Positions 14,807 through 23,027 of a stretch of DNA of 35,481 nucleotides are shown in pieces (within the stretch, counting starts at the first letter, position 1; each line of letters begins with the position of its first letter). The position numbers and the translations under genes were made by a program. Origin of the DNA: an uncultured Lachnospiraceae bacterium (GTDB lineage Bacteria > Bacillota > Clostridia > Lachnospirales > Lachnospiraceae); NCBI GenBank assembly GCA_946414825.1, contig CAMKQB010000018.1, positions 1 through 35,481 of the forward strand, written 5' to 3'. Under the pieces are notes generated by a model. The model had not been told where the DNA came from, searched no databases, and saw only the letters and a program-made list of their open reading frames with translations.

Positions 14807-16397
14807 AGTCCTCACCCTCGCTTTCGATATATTTTAATAGCTGAGCCTTGAGATATTCATATCTTTCCTTCTTTTCGGTTTTTGCAAAATGCTCCTCTCT
14901 CGACTGCTCAGGATTATCTGTATAATCCAGCTCTTCGTCCCCGAACTGCTCACTGGTAAGATCAAAGACCTTTCCATCAACTACATTGTAGCAATGATAA
15001 TTGCCTCCCGGTCTCTTAACCCCGCGAACCTCTCCGCCAAAGATGTCCTGTACAAGAAATGCAGTTATAGAACACTGTCCAAGAGTTTTATTGATAGCCG
15101 TCCATTCCTCTCTGAGTCTTGGCGCACAGGTATATTCACACCATATCTTGCTAAGAGCATCGTAAAGATCGTAAGGCGACTCTATTCCAGGATACTCTTT
15201 GGTTATCGGCTTAACGTCAGCATCCTCCCATCCATAGAAGCGATACTTTGCAACAAGCCCCTTCTCCTCCAGTTTCTTGTAAACATAGGTTCTGAAAAGA
15301 GCATAGGTAACAGATACAAGTGGAATAAATACAATCATTCCAACTACTCCGAAGAGGCTACCACCCACGGTAACTGAAACCAGCACCCAGATACCCGGAA
15401 GACCTATCGAGTTACCTACAACCTTTGGATATATGAGATTTCCCTCTATCTGCTGAAGCACTAAAAACAGCACGAGGAAAACAATAGCCTTCATAGGATC
15501 ATCTATAAGTATCAGCAGAACTCCGATACCACATCCGATAAATGCACCAACAATCGGAATCAAATTACAAGCACCAATAAGCACACCGATCAGAAGCGCA
15601 TATGGAAGCTTAAGAATTGTCATACTGATACAGAACATAGCACAAAGAATAAGTGCTTCCACACACTGACCAGATATAAAGTTAGCAAATGTCTTGCTGC
15701 TGATCTTAGCAACATTCATTATGTTGTCAGCCTTCTTACGCTCAAACAGCGCGTATATAGCCTTCTTGCTCTGATTTCCAAGCTTCTCCTTCTGAGCTAA
15801 AACATATAAGGAGAAAATAAATCCTAGTACAAAATTAACTACTCCCGAGAGGATTCCAGATACAGCACTGATACCCCCTTCAAGAATCTGATTAACATAC
15901 TTTCTCAAAAAGCCTGTGATACTCTGCAGTATCTCCATCCAGTCATCCGTTAAGGACTGTAACATTTGCATGATAATAGGGTCCTTAGAGAAATTCTCAT
16001 CCACCCACTCTGTCACATCTTTAACTCCCGCTGGAATCTGCTTCACGAGCTGGCCTATCGTCTCAGCGAGCTGTGGAATAATGAGATACAGCAGAAGTGC
16101 TATAGCCACTGCCGCGAAAAGAAGTGTAAGCACTAGTGATATAACTCTTCGCGCCGCCTGCCACTTAGGTCCTGCGTACTTTTCTCTATCTCTAAAGATT
16201 CCCTTCTCTATCCATTTCATAGGAACATTCAGGATAAAGGCTATGGCAAGTCCCATGATAAATGGAGAGAATATGCTGACGAGCTTCCCTGCACCATGCC
16301 ATAGGAACCTTATATTGTATACAAGGAAGAAGAATATAATAAGCGAAACGCCTACAAATAACTTCTTTCTGACATTATAATCCTTGAAAAAATTCAT
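14784..16397 (-). CDS. AI-2E family transporter fused to a C-terminal YunG-like domain
   Basis: The 537-residue protein has an AI-2E/PerM-type membrane domain at about residues 1-385: two N-terminal TM segments, a soluble insert (about 100-170), then five or six TM segments with the family motifs (FVLGFIFSLYVL, IPIVGAFIGCGIGVLLIL, QQIEGNLIYPKVVGNSIGL). Members are thought to export small molecules or ions (including Na+ antiporters and the TqsA AI-2 exporter). From about 405 an extra soluble domain carries LGQCSITAFLVQDIFGGEV, GNYHCYNVVDGKVFDLT; Cys442, His468 and Asp479 recall the YunG family, usually a separate small protein of unknown function. The fold order resembles papain-like Cys-His-Asp sites, which is only an inference. 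The ATG has AGGAG seven bases before. The family usually ends near residue 370-390, so this is a true in-frame fusion. Confidence 0.85.
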   Translation of the reverse strand: MNFFKDYNVRKKLFVGVSLIIFFFLVYNIRFLWHGAGKLVSIFSPFIMGLAIAFILNVPMKWIEKGIFRDREKYAGPKWQAARRVISLVLTLLFAAVAIALLLYLIIPQLAETIGQLVKQIPAGVKDVTEWVDENFSKDPIIMQMLQSLTDDWMEILQSITGFLRKYVNQILEGGISAVSGILSGVVNFVLGFIFSLYVLAQKEKLGNQSKKAIYALFERKKADNIMNVAKISSKTFANFISGQCVEALILCAMFCISMTILKLPYALLIGVLIGACNLIPIVGAFIGCGIGVLLILIDDPMKAIVFLVLFLVLQQIEGNLIYPKVVGNSIGLPGIWVLVSVTVGGSLFGVVGMIVFIPLVSVTYALFRTYVYKKLEEKGLVAKYRFYGWEDADVKPITKEYPGIESPYDLYDALSKIWCEYTCAPRLREEWTAINKTLGQCSITAFLVQDIFGGEVRGVKRPGGNYHCYNVVDGKVFDLTSEQFGDEELDYTDNPEQSREEHFAKTEKKERYEYLKAQLLKYIESEGEDYGRECIL

Positions 16398-16437
16398 TTT
16401 ATTACTCCTATCTCAGACTATCCTGGATTCTTTAGCA

Positions 16438-17148
16438 CTAATTTCTAGACAAATAACCCTGTCTACCAGCTATTATAGCATTTTTAAAGGCTTCTGCCAT
16501 CAAATGCTGATTGCCCGCTGTAGCCAGCGCTGTATTTGCCATAACTGCAGCGCATCCCATTTCCATAGCCTCGCACGCCTGTGACGGCTGGCCTATACCA
16601 GCATCCACTATTATAGGTATATCAAGCTCCTGAAGCAGAACCTGAATAAAGTCCCTGGTTGCCAGACCTTTGTTGGAACCACTGGGGGACGCAAGGGGCA
16701 TAAGCGCAGCCGCTCCTACCTGCTCCAGCTGACGGCACAGAGAAAGACTTGGATATATATAAGGAAGCACAGTATATCCTTCCTTTGCCAAGGTTTCTGT
16801 TGCAGCTATTGTCTCTTTATTATCAGGAAGCAGATATTTTGAATCATTCATTATTTCTATTTTAACCATCTTTCCAAGTCCCAGATCTGCTGCACGGTGA
16901 GCCATTGATATAGCCTCCTCCGCAGTTGAAGCACCAAGGGTATTTGGAAGGATTCTGATGCCCTTTGGAATCATTCCAAGGGCATTGTCCTTATCTCCCA
17001 GAGTCTTTATAGCAACTGATATAAGCTCTGTTCCAGCATACTCTACCGCAGACCTTATCAGTTCCTCTGTATATTTAGCAGTCTTGCCTGAACCCAGAAA
17101 GAATCTGGATTTGAAGGAGGCATCTCCTATCACCAATATATCTTCCAT
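16438..17148 (-). CDS. thiG: Thiazole synthase
   Basis: This 236-residue TIM-barrel protein matches ThiG throughout: FLGSGKTAKYTEE at the N-terminus, GIRILPNTLGASTAEEAI, the Schiff-base Lys in MVKIEIMND, YTVLPYIYPSLSLCRQL, ALMPLASPSGSNKGL and IVDAGIGQPSQACEAMEMGC. It forms the thiazole phosphate of thiamine from deoxyxylulose phosphate, ThiS thiocarboxylate and dehydroglycine. The phosphate loop reads SPSGSNKGL instead of the common APIGSGLGI, and the family is usually about 255 residues. Of GTG-ATG-ATG at the start, the last ATG best fits AGGAG. No thiS, thiF, thiH or thiE is in the window; it lies 14 bp after murI, an unusual partner. Confidence 0.88.
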   Translation of the reverse strand: MEDILVIGDASFKSRFFLGSGKTAKYTEELIRSAVEYAGTELISVAIKTLGDKDNALGMIPKGIRILPNTLGASTAEEAISMAHRAADLGLGKMVKIEIMNDSKYLLPDNKETIAATETLAKEGYTVLPYIYPSLSLCRQLEQVGAAALMPLASPSGSNKGLATRDFIQVLLQELDIPIIVDAGIGQPSQACEAMEMGCAAVMANTALATAGNQHLMAEAFKNAIIAGRQGYLSRN

Positions 17149-17162
17149 CATCACTCCTAAGA

Positions 17163-17975
17163 TTAAATCTTGCGAACACTCTCAAGTCTTGCATGTAATC
17201 TGTCATACTTATCAGCATCCACCAGCTCATCTCTACCTGACTCCAGGTAAATAGTCTTATTACTTAGAACCTTAAGCTCATCCTGTGTCAACTCTCTCTT
17301 GCTCGCCTCAAGCCTGAGGATATCAGCTACATGCTTTATAGTTCCAGAATTGCCATCAATTAGTCTTACATTTACACCCGCTCTTTCAAATGATGCTTTG
17401 ATAGCAGGTTTGAAATAATTAAAATGTGTACATCCCAAAACAACATCAGTATATTTCATTTTGTCAAATACCGCCAGCTGTTCTTCTATATAGTCAGTCA
17501 CTTCCTTAGTTTCAAATATTTCACTCTCTGCAAATCTCACAAGTCCTGGCATAGGAAGTAGGTCAACCATATGAGACTTGTCCACTTTCTCCAGCAGCTT
17601 GTGAAGCTTGTTCTCGCGGATAGTAACCGGCGTCGCCATTACCAGCACTCTTCCATTGGAGTCAGCCGCTGTTTCAACTGCAGGTTTAACCGCCGGCTCC
17701 ATACCTATTATCGGAATATCATACTTCTCTCTTACATAGCTTGCAGCTACAGCCGTTGCAGTATTGCAGGCTATAAGAATCGCGTCAACATCTCTAGAGA
17801 TAAGATCTTCTATTATTTTATCTGCATATCCTTTTATTTCTTCTGGAGTCTTCAGACCGTATGGAACGTGATCCACATCTGCATAGAATACAAAGTCCAC
17901 ATCCCTTAGCTGATGAAATGCTTCATTCAGCACTGATATGCCACCTATTCCAGAATCAAAGATACCAATTTTCAT
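17163..17975 (-). CDS. murI: Glutamate racemase
   Basis: The 270-residue cofactor-independent racemase supplies D-glutamate for peptidoglycan. It has the N-terminal IGIFDSGIGGISVL with Asp7, catalytic Cys70 in LIACNTATA, and catalytic Cys182 in VVLGCTHFNYF, followed by RLIDGNSGTIKHVAD. Length is normal. The ATG follows AAAGGA at six bases. It opens a group with thiG, the AI-2E/YunG fusion and the small Cys protein. A promoter candidate at 18107-18135 and a hairpin at 17999-18040 lie upstream, so the leader of about 125 bases may be attenuated, or the hairpin may just end the preceding gene. Confidence 0.95.
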   Translation of the reverse strand: MKIGIFDSGIGGISVLNEAFHQLRDVDFVFYADVDHVPYGLKTPEEIKGYADKIIEDLISRDVDAILIACNTATAVAASYVREKYDIPIIGMEPAVKPAVETAADSNGRVLVMATPVTIRENKLHKLLEKVDKSHMVDLLPMPGLVRFAESEIFETKEVTDYIEEQLAVFDKMKYTDVVLGCTHFNYFKPAIKASFERAGVNVRLIDGNSGTIKHVADILRLEASKRELTQDELKVLSNKTIYLESGRDELVDADKYDRLHARLESVRKI

Positions 17976-17998
17976 ATATTATCCTTTCATCCCCAAAG

Positions 17999-18040
17999 TA
18001 AAAGCCCAGAAGTCATACCCCACTTGACTTCTGGACTTTT
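17999..18040 (-). terminator. Hairpin terminator/attenuator ahead of murI
   Basis: CCAGAAGTCA (18006-18015) pairs with TGACTTCTGG (18025-18034), extended by AAAA/TTTT at the base; the minus strand continues GGGCTTTTACTTT. It lies 155 bp past the NYN gene and about 60 bp past the promoter candidate for murI. Confidence 0.75.
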
Positions 18041-18106
18041 GGAGGAAAAATTATGATAAAACACTAAAATTCTAATTTAACGAATATTCCCTGTTCAACT
18101 ATGTAC

Positions 18107-18135
18107 ATTTTAACATAACATTTAAAAAAATACAA
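18107..18135 (-). promoter_or_regulatory. Possible promoter for the murI group
   Basis: Minus-strand TTGTAT (18130-18135), 17-bp spacer, TAAAAT (18107-18112). The stretch 17976-18197 holds otherwise only AT-rich sequence and the hairpin at 17999-18040. Confidence 0.45.
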
Positions 18136-18197
18136 CATAAAATATACATTTTTACCAAAAAATTATCACATTTTTATGATTTTAGCTCAGAAGTCTG

Positions 18198-19148
18198 CTA
18201 TCTTATGTAAACTGTCATGCTGGAATTGCCTGAACTCTCGACTTTCAGGTCCTTTATTCCATATATAAACTTGGAAAGAGTAGCATATCCAAATTCCTTA
18301 GCATTAAAGGTCGGAAATTCATCATGGATTTTCTTACCCAGAAGTCCAAGCTCGATCCCCTTGGTTCCAACCTCTGCGACAGTATCTATCGTGAAACGCT
18401 TAACTCTCTTCTTCATATCCTTATCAGAATGAATAGCAACAAAAACAGTGCTATCCTTCTTCTTAACATCAAATACGGAGGTCTCATCTATAAAGGTTGA
18501 CAGAGAACTATAGCCATAGTTACGAACATCAAAATCGGAGTATTTCTTCTGAAGACGACTTCCTATTTCTCCAAGTCCCGTCTCTCTTCCCTTATTATCA
18601 TTCTCAGTTATTATTTCAATAATATCATTTACAATAGTCTTCTGAGAGATAACATTTTCAGCCTTCTTCTTAGCGCCCGCCTTGGCAGTTCCCTTGGAGG
18701 TAGCCTCCTCGCTCTGATCAAGCAGAAGCTCAAGATCTGTAAAAACAGTACATGCCGCTCTGAAGGAACGGGGCGTCTTGTTTTCTCCCATTCCTATAAC
18801 GTGCATTCCGGATTCTCTAAGTCTGCTGGCCAACCTTGTAAAATCACCATCACTGGATACGATACAGAAACCATCTACGCTATCTGTATAGAGGATATCC
18901 ATAGCATCTATTATAAGGGTAGAATCTGTAGCATTCTTACCTACGGTATTTCTAAACTGCTGGATAGGAGTGATTGAGTTCTCCATCAGCTCCTTCTTCC
19001 ATTTATTGGCCTGAGACGAAGTCCAGTCACCATATATTCTCTTATAAGTTACTACGCCGTATTTTGTCATCTCATCCAGAATACTGGAAATGTATTTAGA
19101 TGAAATATTATCTGAGTCTATCAAAACAGCATATCTCTTATCTTCCAT
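18198..19148 (-). CDS. NYN-domain ribonuclease-like protein with two OST-HTH/LOTUS domains
   Basis: The 316-residue protein begins with a NYN (PIN-like) nuclease domain at about residues 5-150: acidic residues in VLIDSDNIS (Asp11, Asp13), in DSTLIIDAMD and in VSSDGDFTRLASRLRESG form the usual metal site. A Lys/Ala-rich linker follows, then two winged-helix OST-HTH (LOTUS) domains at about 165-240 and 245-316, each with the pattern of a helix, LGEIGSRLQKKYSDFD or LGLLGKKIHDEFPTFN, then FGYATLSKFI. This order is that of COG1432/LabA-like proteins and, in eukaryotes, MARF1. It probably binds structured or G-rich RNA and cleaves it. GGGG precedes the ATG. It is the last gene of a run starting at 22966. 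Confidence 0.9.
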   Translation of the reverse strand: MEDKRYAVLIDSDNISSKYISSILDEMTKYGVVTYKRIYGDWTSSQANKWKKELMENSITPIQQFRNTVGKNATDSTLIIDAMDILYTDSVDGFCIVSSDGDFTRLASRLRESGMHVIGMGENKTPRSFRAACTVFTDLELLLDQSEEATSKGTAKAGAKKKAENVISQKTIVNDIIEIITENDNKGRETGLGEIGSRLQKKYSDFDVRNYGYSSLSTFIDETSVFDVKKKDSTVFVAIHSDKDMKKRVKRFTIDTVAEVGTKGIELGLLGKKIHDEFPTFNAKEFGYATLSKFIYGIKDLKVESSGNSSMTVYIR

Positions 19149-19192
19149 TTATGCCCCTTTCAAATGTGTATATACTTTACTCCCTTGGATGT

Positions 19193-20281
19193 TTATATAA
19201 GCGGTATATCGTCATAAGTATTTTCGATAATTGGCCTTGCAAAGCTGCCGGGACTAATGACCCTGGTCATATTATCCTGAAGCTCCTCCAGAAGCGACCT
19301 CTCGAGATTTAATTCAGCCTGAGTAAAAATCTCCGGATCAATGGTCTGGAGTGCGTTCACCGCCTGATTAACTGTGATTGAAGCCGCCTGAAACTGCTTC
19401 TGTATATAAAACTGATAATAAGCCAAAACCCTTCGACCATTAACATCCATGTCTGCTTCAAGAATCGTCCTGATAAAATAATATATTCGCTGTGCATGCA
19501 TTGGATTAGGATTTATATAGGACGAATAAAAAAGAATATCGTAATAACCTATGCTACATAAACGCTCATCCACGTATCCACTATTCGGTCCCTTTTTTCT
19601 AAGGGCTGCATCTATCTGTCTAACTATTCCATTAAGAGCCGTGTAGTTCTTATTTACCAGTGATTTACAGAAGCATAAATGGTAGTAGAAGATTTTACCC
19701 TTTCTATCCGCCTTCTCAATCACTCCATCCGGAACAGACATATTCAGATTCTCGAAGGCTGCACCATTTTTCAGTTCATTTAACCTTTCCTGGCATATCG
19801 TTTCCAACTGGTAGCCCTTACTCAGTTTATAATTTATAAACTTAATGAAAAGAATCACAGTCTCTACCACGGCAAAGAATGCACTATACTTAAGGCAAGT
19901 AGCCCAAAAGGAATACTCTCTCCAGGTCAGAAAAAGGAATACAAATGCATAGATGCCAAGAAGCATAAAGGTAAGAAGATTCATTATAGTGTTCATCCTC
20001 TTAATCTCTTCTGCATAACCTTCTTCAGGAGATACCTGTAGTATCACCTTAGGAAGAAAAACAAACTTATCTCTATGCCATATTCTGCTTGCATCTCTAC
20101 TGTTTTTCTGACCATTTTTTCCGAAGATACGTACGGAAGAAATCCATGCACCAGATATTTCTGCAGTTATGACAGAGGCTACAGCAAGTATTATTCCTAC
20201 AACAATCGCCCCAAACCAAAGGCCAAGAGCGGCTGCCACAAAACTCTTAAGTGATGCAAAAAGCTCTAACAGGCTTTTCAT
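19193..20281 (-). CDS. Four-TM protein with helical C-terminal domain, unknown function
   Basis: This is a 362-residue protein. Membrane segments are seen at about residues 14-42, then a loop with many basic residues ([18 protein letters not shown]), then segments at about 99-116 and 122-145. The C-terminal about 200 residues are soluble and rich in helices with a TPR-like rhythm ([22 protein letters not shown], here about 205-226; [19 protein letters not shown]). No family is recognised. Its ATG overlaps the stop of the aldo/keto reductase gene by four bases (ATGA), so translation is coupled. The NYN gene starts 44 bp downstream. The arrangement suggests a membrane-attached scaffold or sensor, but no motif supports an enzyme function. 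Confidence 0.72.
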   Translation of the reverse strand: MKSLLELFASLKSFVAAALGLWFGAIVVGIILAVASVITAEISGAWISSVRIFGKNGQKNSRDASRIWHRDKFVFLPKVILQVSPEEGYAEEIKRMNTIMNLLTFMLLGIYAFVFLFLTWREYSFWATCLKYSAFFAVVETVILFIKFINYKLSKGYQLETICQERLNELKNGAAFENLNMSVPDGVIEKADRKGKIFYYHLCFCKSLVNKNYTALNGIVRQIDAALRKKGPNSGYVDERLCSIGYYDILFYSSYINPNPMHAQRIYYFIRTILEADMDVNGRRVLAYYQFYIQKQFQAASITVNQAVNALQTIDPEIFTQAELNLERSLLEELQDNMTRVISPGSFARPIIENTYDDIPLI

Positions 20282-21396
20282 TCAAACTGTCCTGCTACCT
20301 TCTTTAGATTCTCTATAATAGGTAAATGCTGTGGACATACGCCCTCGCACTGACCACAACCTATGCAATCGCTTGCTTTACCAAATTCTTTAATAAGGTT
20401 ATCATAGTATTCCGACTGATTAGTCCAGCCCTTAGCAGGATCCTCCTGAAGCTTATCATTATACAGCGAAAAATATCTAGGAATATTAATATTCATAGGA
20501 CATCCCGGCTGACAATAAGCACAGCCTGTGCATGGAATAGCTATATTCTTATTTATAATACTAACAGCCTGATCGATAATCTTATATTCTTCATCATTCA
20601 GAGGCTTAAAATCCATCATATAACCGGTGTTATCGTCCATCTGTTCCATGTTGCTCATACCACTGAGTACCATGCATACATTATCAAGGCTTGCCACATA
20701 TCTGATAGCCCATGATGGAATAGATGCATCTGGAGCATAATCCTTAAAAAGCTTCTCAACTGCACTAGGTACATTTGCAAGAGTACCTCCCTTAACCGGC
20801 TCCATTACGATAACCGGCTTACCAAACTTAGTAGCCACCTCATAGCATTCTCTGGCTCTTATTCCCTGGCTATCCCAGTCGAGGTAATTGATCTGGAGCT
20901 GAACATATTCCATCTCAGGATGATCTGTCAGAACCTTCTCCAGAAGCTCTGGACCGTCATGGAAAGAAAAACCGATATGTCTCACATCTCCAGCTGCTTT
21001 CTTATCGCTCAGCCATTTCCAGCAATCAAGTCTGTCATATACATCAACCGAATGCACATTTACATCATGAATCCAGTAATAATCGAAGAACTCCGCTCCG
21101 GTCTTGGCACGCTGAGTATTAAATATCTTATCTCTATCTTCCTTTGAATGAATAAATCCTGAATGCAGCTTAGTGGTAAGAGTGAACTTGTCCCTCTGTA
21201 CACGGGACATCAGGATATCCTTAACTGCATCTTCGCTTTTGAAATTACAATACATCCATGCAGTATCAAAATATGTAAAGCCTCTTTCGAGGAACATATC
21301 AACCATTCTACAGGACTGCTCAATATCAATTTTACCTGCATCATTTGGATCAAGAGATGGAAGTCTCATAAGTCCAAAACCCAATTTCTTATTCAT
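20278..21396 (-). CDS. Aldo/keto reductase with C-terminal ferredoxin domain
   Basis: The 372-residue protein combines an AKR TIM barrel (about 1-265) with a C-terminal 2[4Fe-4S] ferredoxin-like region. AKR features are [18 protein letters not shown] with catalytic Asp and Tyr, TTKLH (Lys) and YYWIHDVN (His). Cluster ligands are [12 protein letters not shown] and [12 protein letters not shown], about 50 residues apart. Such AKR-ferredoxin proteins are common in anaerobes and probably link NAD(P)H-dependent carbonyl reduction to iron-sulphur electron flow; the substrate is unknown. The start at 21396 has AAAGGAG seven bases upstream; the earlier in-frame ATG is upstream of that site. It is downstream of a 119-residue unknown and overlaps the following membrane-protein gene. 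Confidence 0.92.
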   Translation of the reverse strand: MNKKLGFGLMRLPSLDPNDAGKIDIEQSCRMVDMFLERGFTYFDTAWMYCNFKSEDAVKDILMSRVQRDKFTLTTKLHSGFIHSKEDRDKIFNTQRAKTGAEFFDYYWIHDVNVHSVDVYDRLDCWKWLSDKKAAGDVRHIGFSFHDGPELLEKVLTDHPEMEYVQLQINYLDWDSQGIRARECYEVATKFGKPVIVMEPVKGGTLANVPSAVEKLFKDYAPDASIPSWAIRYVASLDNVCMVLSGMSNMEQMDDNTGYMMDFKPLNDEEYKIIDQAVSIINKNIAIPCTGCAYCQPGCPMNINIPRYFSLYNDKLQEDPAKGWTNQSEYYDNLIKEFGKASDCIGCGQCEGVCPQHLPIIENLKKVAGQFE

Positions 21397-21454
21397 ACTT
21401 TTACTCCTTTGATTTAACATACGACTCGGGTTTCATCCATAGATAATCTCTCAA

Positions 21455-21814
21455 CTATTCATCTGCACCACTGAGAGGGATATCTTGTAACAAGGACGAC
21501 TTTTCCTTCTGCTTCTCACGAATAGTTTCATCCTCATGTACTTCGTTTATCTTGTTGGCTTCCTCTTCACCATTCCTGGCTGAACTGTGAATGCCAATAT
21601 TCTTGTATTGTCTATATACATCAAGAGTTGTATCATCCAGAGACTTATGCATCTGGTAACGGCGCATTTCCTCGTTGTCGCCGCAAAGAATGCTTCTAAC
21701 TGCAGACTTATAAACAGCCTTTGCAGCCTGTTCCTCGGTGAGTCCAAACTTGGTCTTCAGTTCTTCTTTAATTATCCTTAAGTAATCCTCTATATACTCT
21801 GGTGTTGCTGCCAT
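21455..21814 (-). CDS. Hypothetical 119-residue protein
   Basis: It has a GGAG site seven bases before the ATG and lies between two genes of the same strand, so it is likely real. The N-terminal 70 residues are helical and include KTKFGLTEEQAAKAVYKS, a stretch that looks like a small alpha-helical bundle; the C-terminus is charged and disordered (EEEANKINEVHEDETIREKQ). No known domain is recognised. Its neighbours are an Ldh_2 dehydrogenase upstream and the AKR-ferredoxin gene downstream. Confidence 0.72.
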   Translation of the reverse strand: MAATPEYIEDYLRIIKEELKTKFGLTEEQAAKAVYKSAVRSILCGDNEEMRRYQMHKSLDDTTLDVYRQYKNIGIHSSARNGEEEANKINEVHEDETIREKQKEKSSLLQDIPLSGADE

Positions 21815-21844
21815 ATCTTCACTCCACTAAAACTAAATATAAAC

Positions 21845-22966
21845 CTACTTCTCAAAATCAAATGTATAATCAAGTCCAAGCGCATCACGAACTGTGATTA
21901 TATCCTTCTGTACAGCCTCTCCTACAGGAACTCCCTTGTCCTTTCTGAAGAGCCACATATCATATTCCTTCTCTCCGGCGGTATATATTCTGTCCTCTCC
22001 TGGAGCCTTCTTAGAAGCTCTGAGTTCCCTACATATCTCGCCCGCAATCTTCTTAAATTCTTCGCGTCCCATAAAAGCTTCCGGATCAACTACAAAGAAG
22101 AAATGTCCCAGACCATACATCTGAGGCTTGCCATCCTCAGCAACTCCTGAAAGAGCCTTCATGAACCTGCCCCCTGAAAGGGCTGCAGAAAGAATTTCAA
22201 CCACAGTTGCATAACCATAGCCCTTATATCCTGCCAGTTCTTCACCTATACCACCAAGTGGTGCAAGGGCCGCTGTACCGGAAACAAGATCCTTAAGTAT
22301 CTGGGCACTATCGGTGAGTGCCTCACCATTTTCAGAAATAACTGTTCCTGCTGGTGTAGGCTTCCCTTCTCTTGCATAATACTCTATACGTCCTCTCTGT
22401 ACTATTGACGTAGCACAGTCAAGACAGAATGGGAACTCCTCATCTGTAGGAATAGAAAATGTAAGGGGATTAGTTCCAAGCATATTTTCTACTCCGAAGG
22501 TTGGTGCGATAGATGGTCTGGCATTTGTACCTGTGATACCTACCATGCCTTCCTTGCTGGCCATTCCTGTCCAATAGCCGGCGATACCATAGTGAGTAGA
22601 ATTGCGGATAGCTCCTCCAGCCATTCCATAGGTTTTTGCCTTCTCAATCAGCTTCTCCATCATTCGGTAGCTTGCCACCATTCCCATACCGTCATGAGCA
22701 TCCATAACAACAGTTGTTGGAGTCTCCTTCAGTATCTCAATTTCGGTAACCGGCAGCAGAGTACCCTTTATTATTCGATCTATATATATAGGTTTAAATC
22801 TATTACAACCGTGACTCTCTATACCTCTTCTGTCAGACTCAAGAAGAACGTCTGCGCATATTTTTGCATCCTCCTCAGGAACCCCGTAACCCTTAAAGGC
22901 ATCTATCATAAAACTATTCATCAATTCCCAAGGTACAAACGGTCTAGTTTCTGTTATATTCCCCAT
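21845..22966 (-). CDS. Ldh_2 family NAD(P)-dependent oxidoreductase (malate/L-lactate/ureidoglycolate type)
   Basis: The 373-residue protein belongs to the Ldh_2 (YlbC/AllD/ComC) family, unrelated to classical LDH. Typical features are ADVLLESDRRGIESHGCNR, THYGIAGYWTGMA with the catalytic His, GTNARPSIAPTFG, GTNPLTFSIPT and CLDCATSIVQRGRIE. It oxidises or reduces a 2-hydroxy/2-oxo acid such as malate, lactate, sulpholactate or ureidoglycolate with NAD(P); the substrate cannot be assigned. The ATG follows GGAG. It is the first gene after the palindromic terminator of the AAA+ gene and probably leads a run of five genes to 18198. Length is normal. Confidence 0.9.
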   Translation of the reverse strand: MGNITETRPFVPWELMNSFMIDAFKGYGVPEEDAKICADVLLESDRRGIESHGCNRFKPIYIDRIIKGTLLPVTEIEILKETPTTVVMDAHDGMGMVASYRMMEKLIEKAKTYGMAGGAIRNSTHYGIAGYWTGMASKEGMVGITGTNARPSIAPTFGVENMLGTNPLTFSIPTDEEFPFCLDCATSIVQRGRIEYYAREGKPTPAGTVISENGEALTDSAQILKDLVSGTAALAPLGGIGEELAGYKGYGYATVVEILSAALSGGRFMKALSGVAEDGKPQMYGLGHFFFVVDPEAFMGREEFKKIAGEICRELRASKKAPGEDRIYTAGEKEYDMWLFRKDKGVPVGEAVQKDIITVRDALGLDYTFDFEK

Positions 22967-22991
22967 AATCCATTCTCCTCTTATTTTAAAG

Positions 22992-23017
22992 AAAGGGAAC
23001 TGAATTCAGTTCCCTTT
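22992..23017 (-). terminator. Palindromic terminator of the AAA+ gene
   Basis: A perfect 26-bp palindrome (AAAGGGAACTGAA and its complement TTCAGTTCCCTTT) lies 11 bp after the stop codon and is followed on the minus strand by CTTTAAAAT. The tail is only moderately T-rich, so read-through to the Ldh_2 gene is possible. Confidence 0.72.
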
Positions 23018-23027
23018 ACTTATCTTA

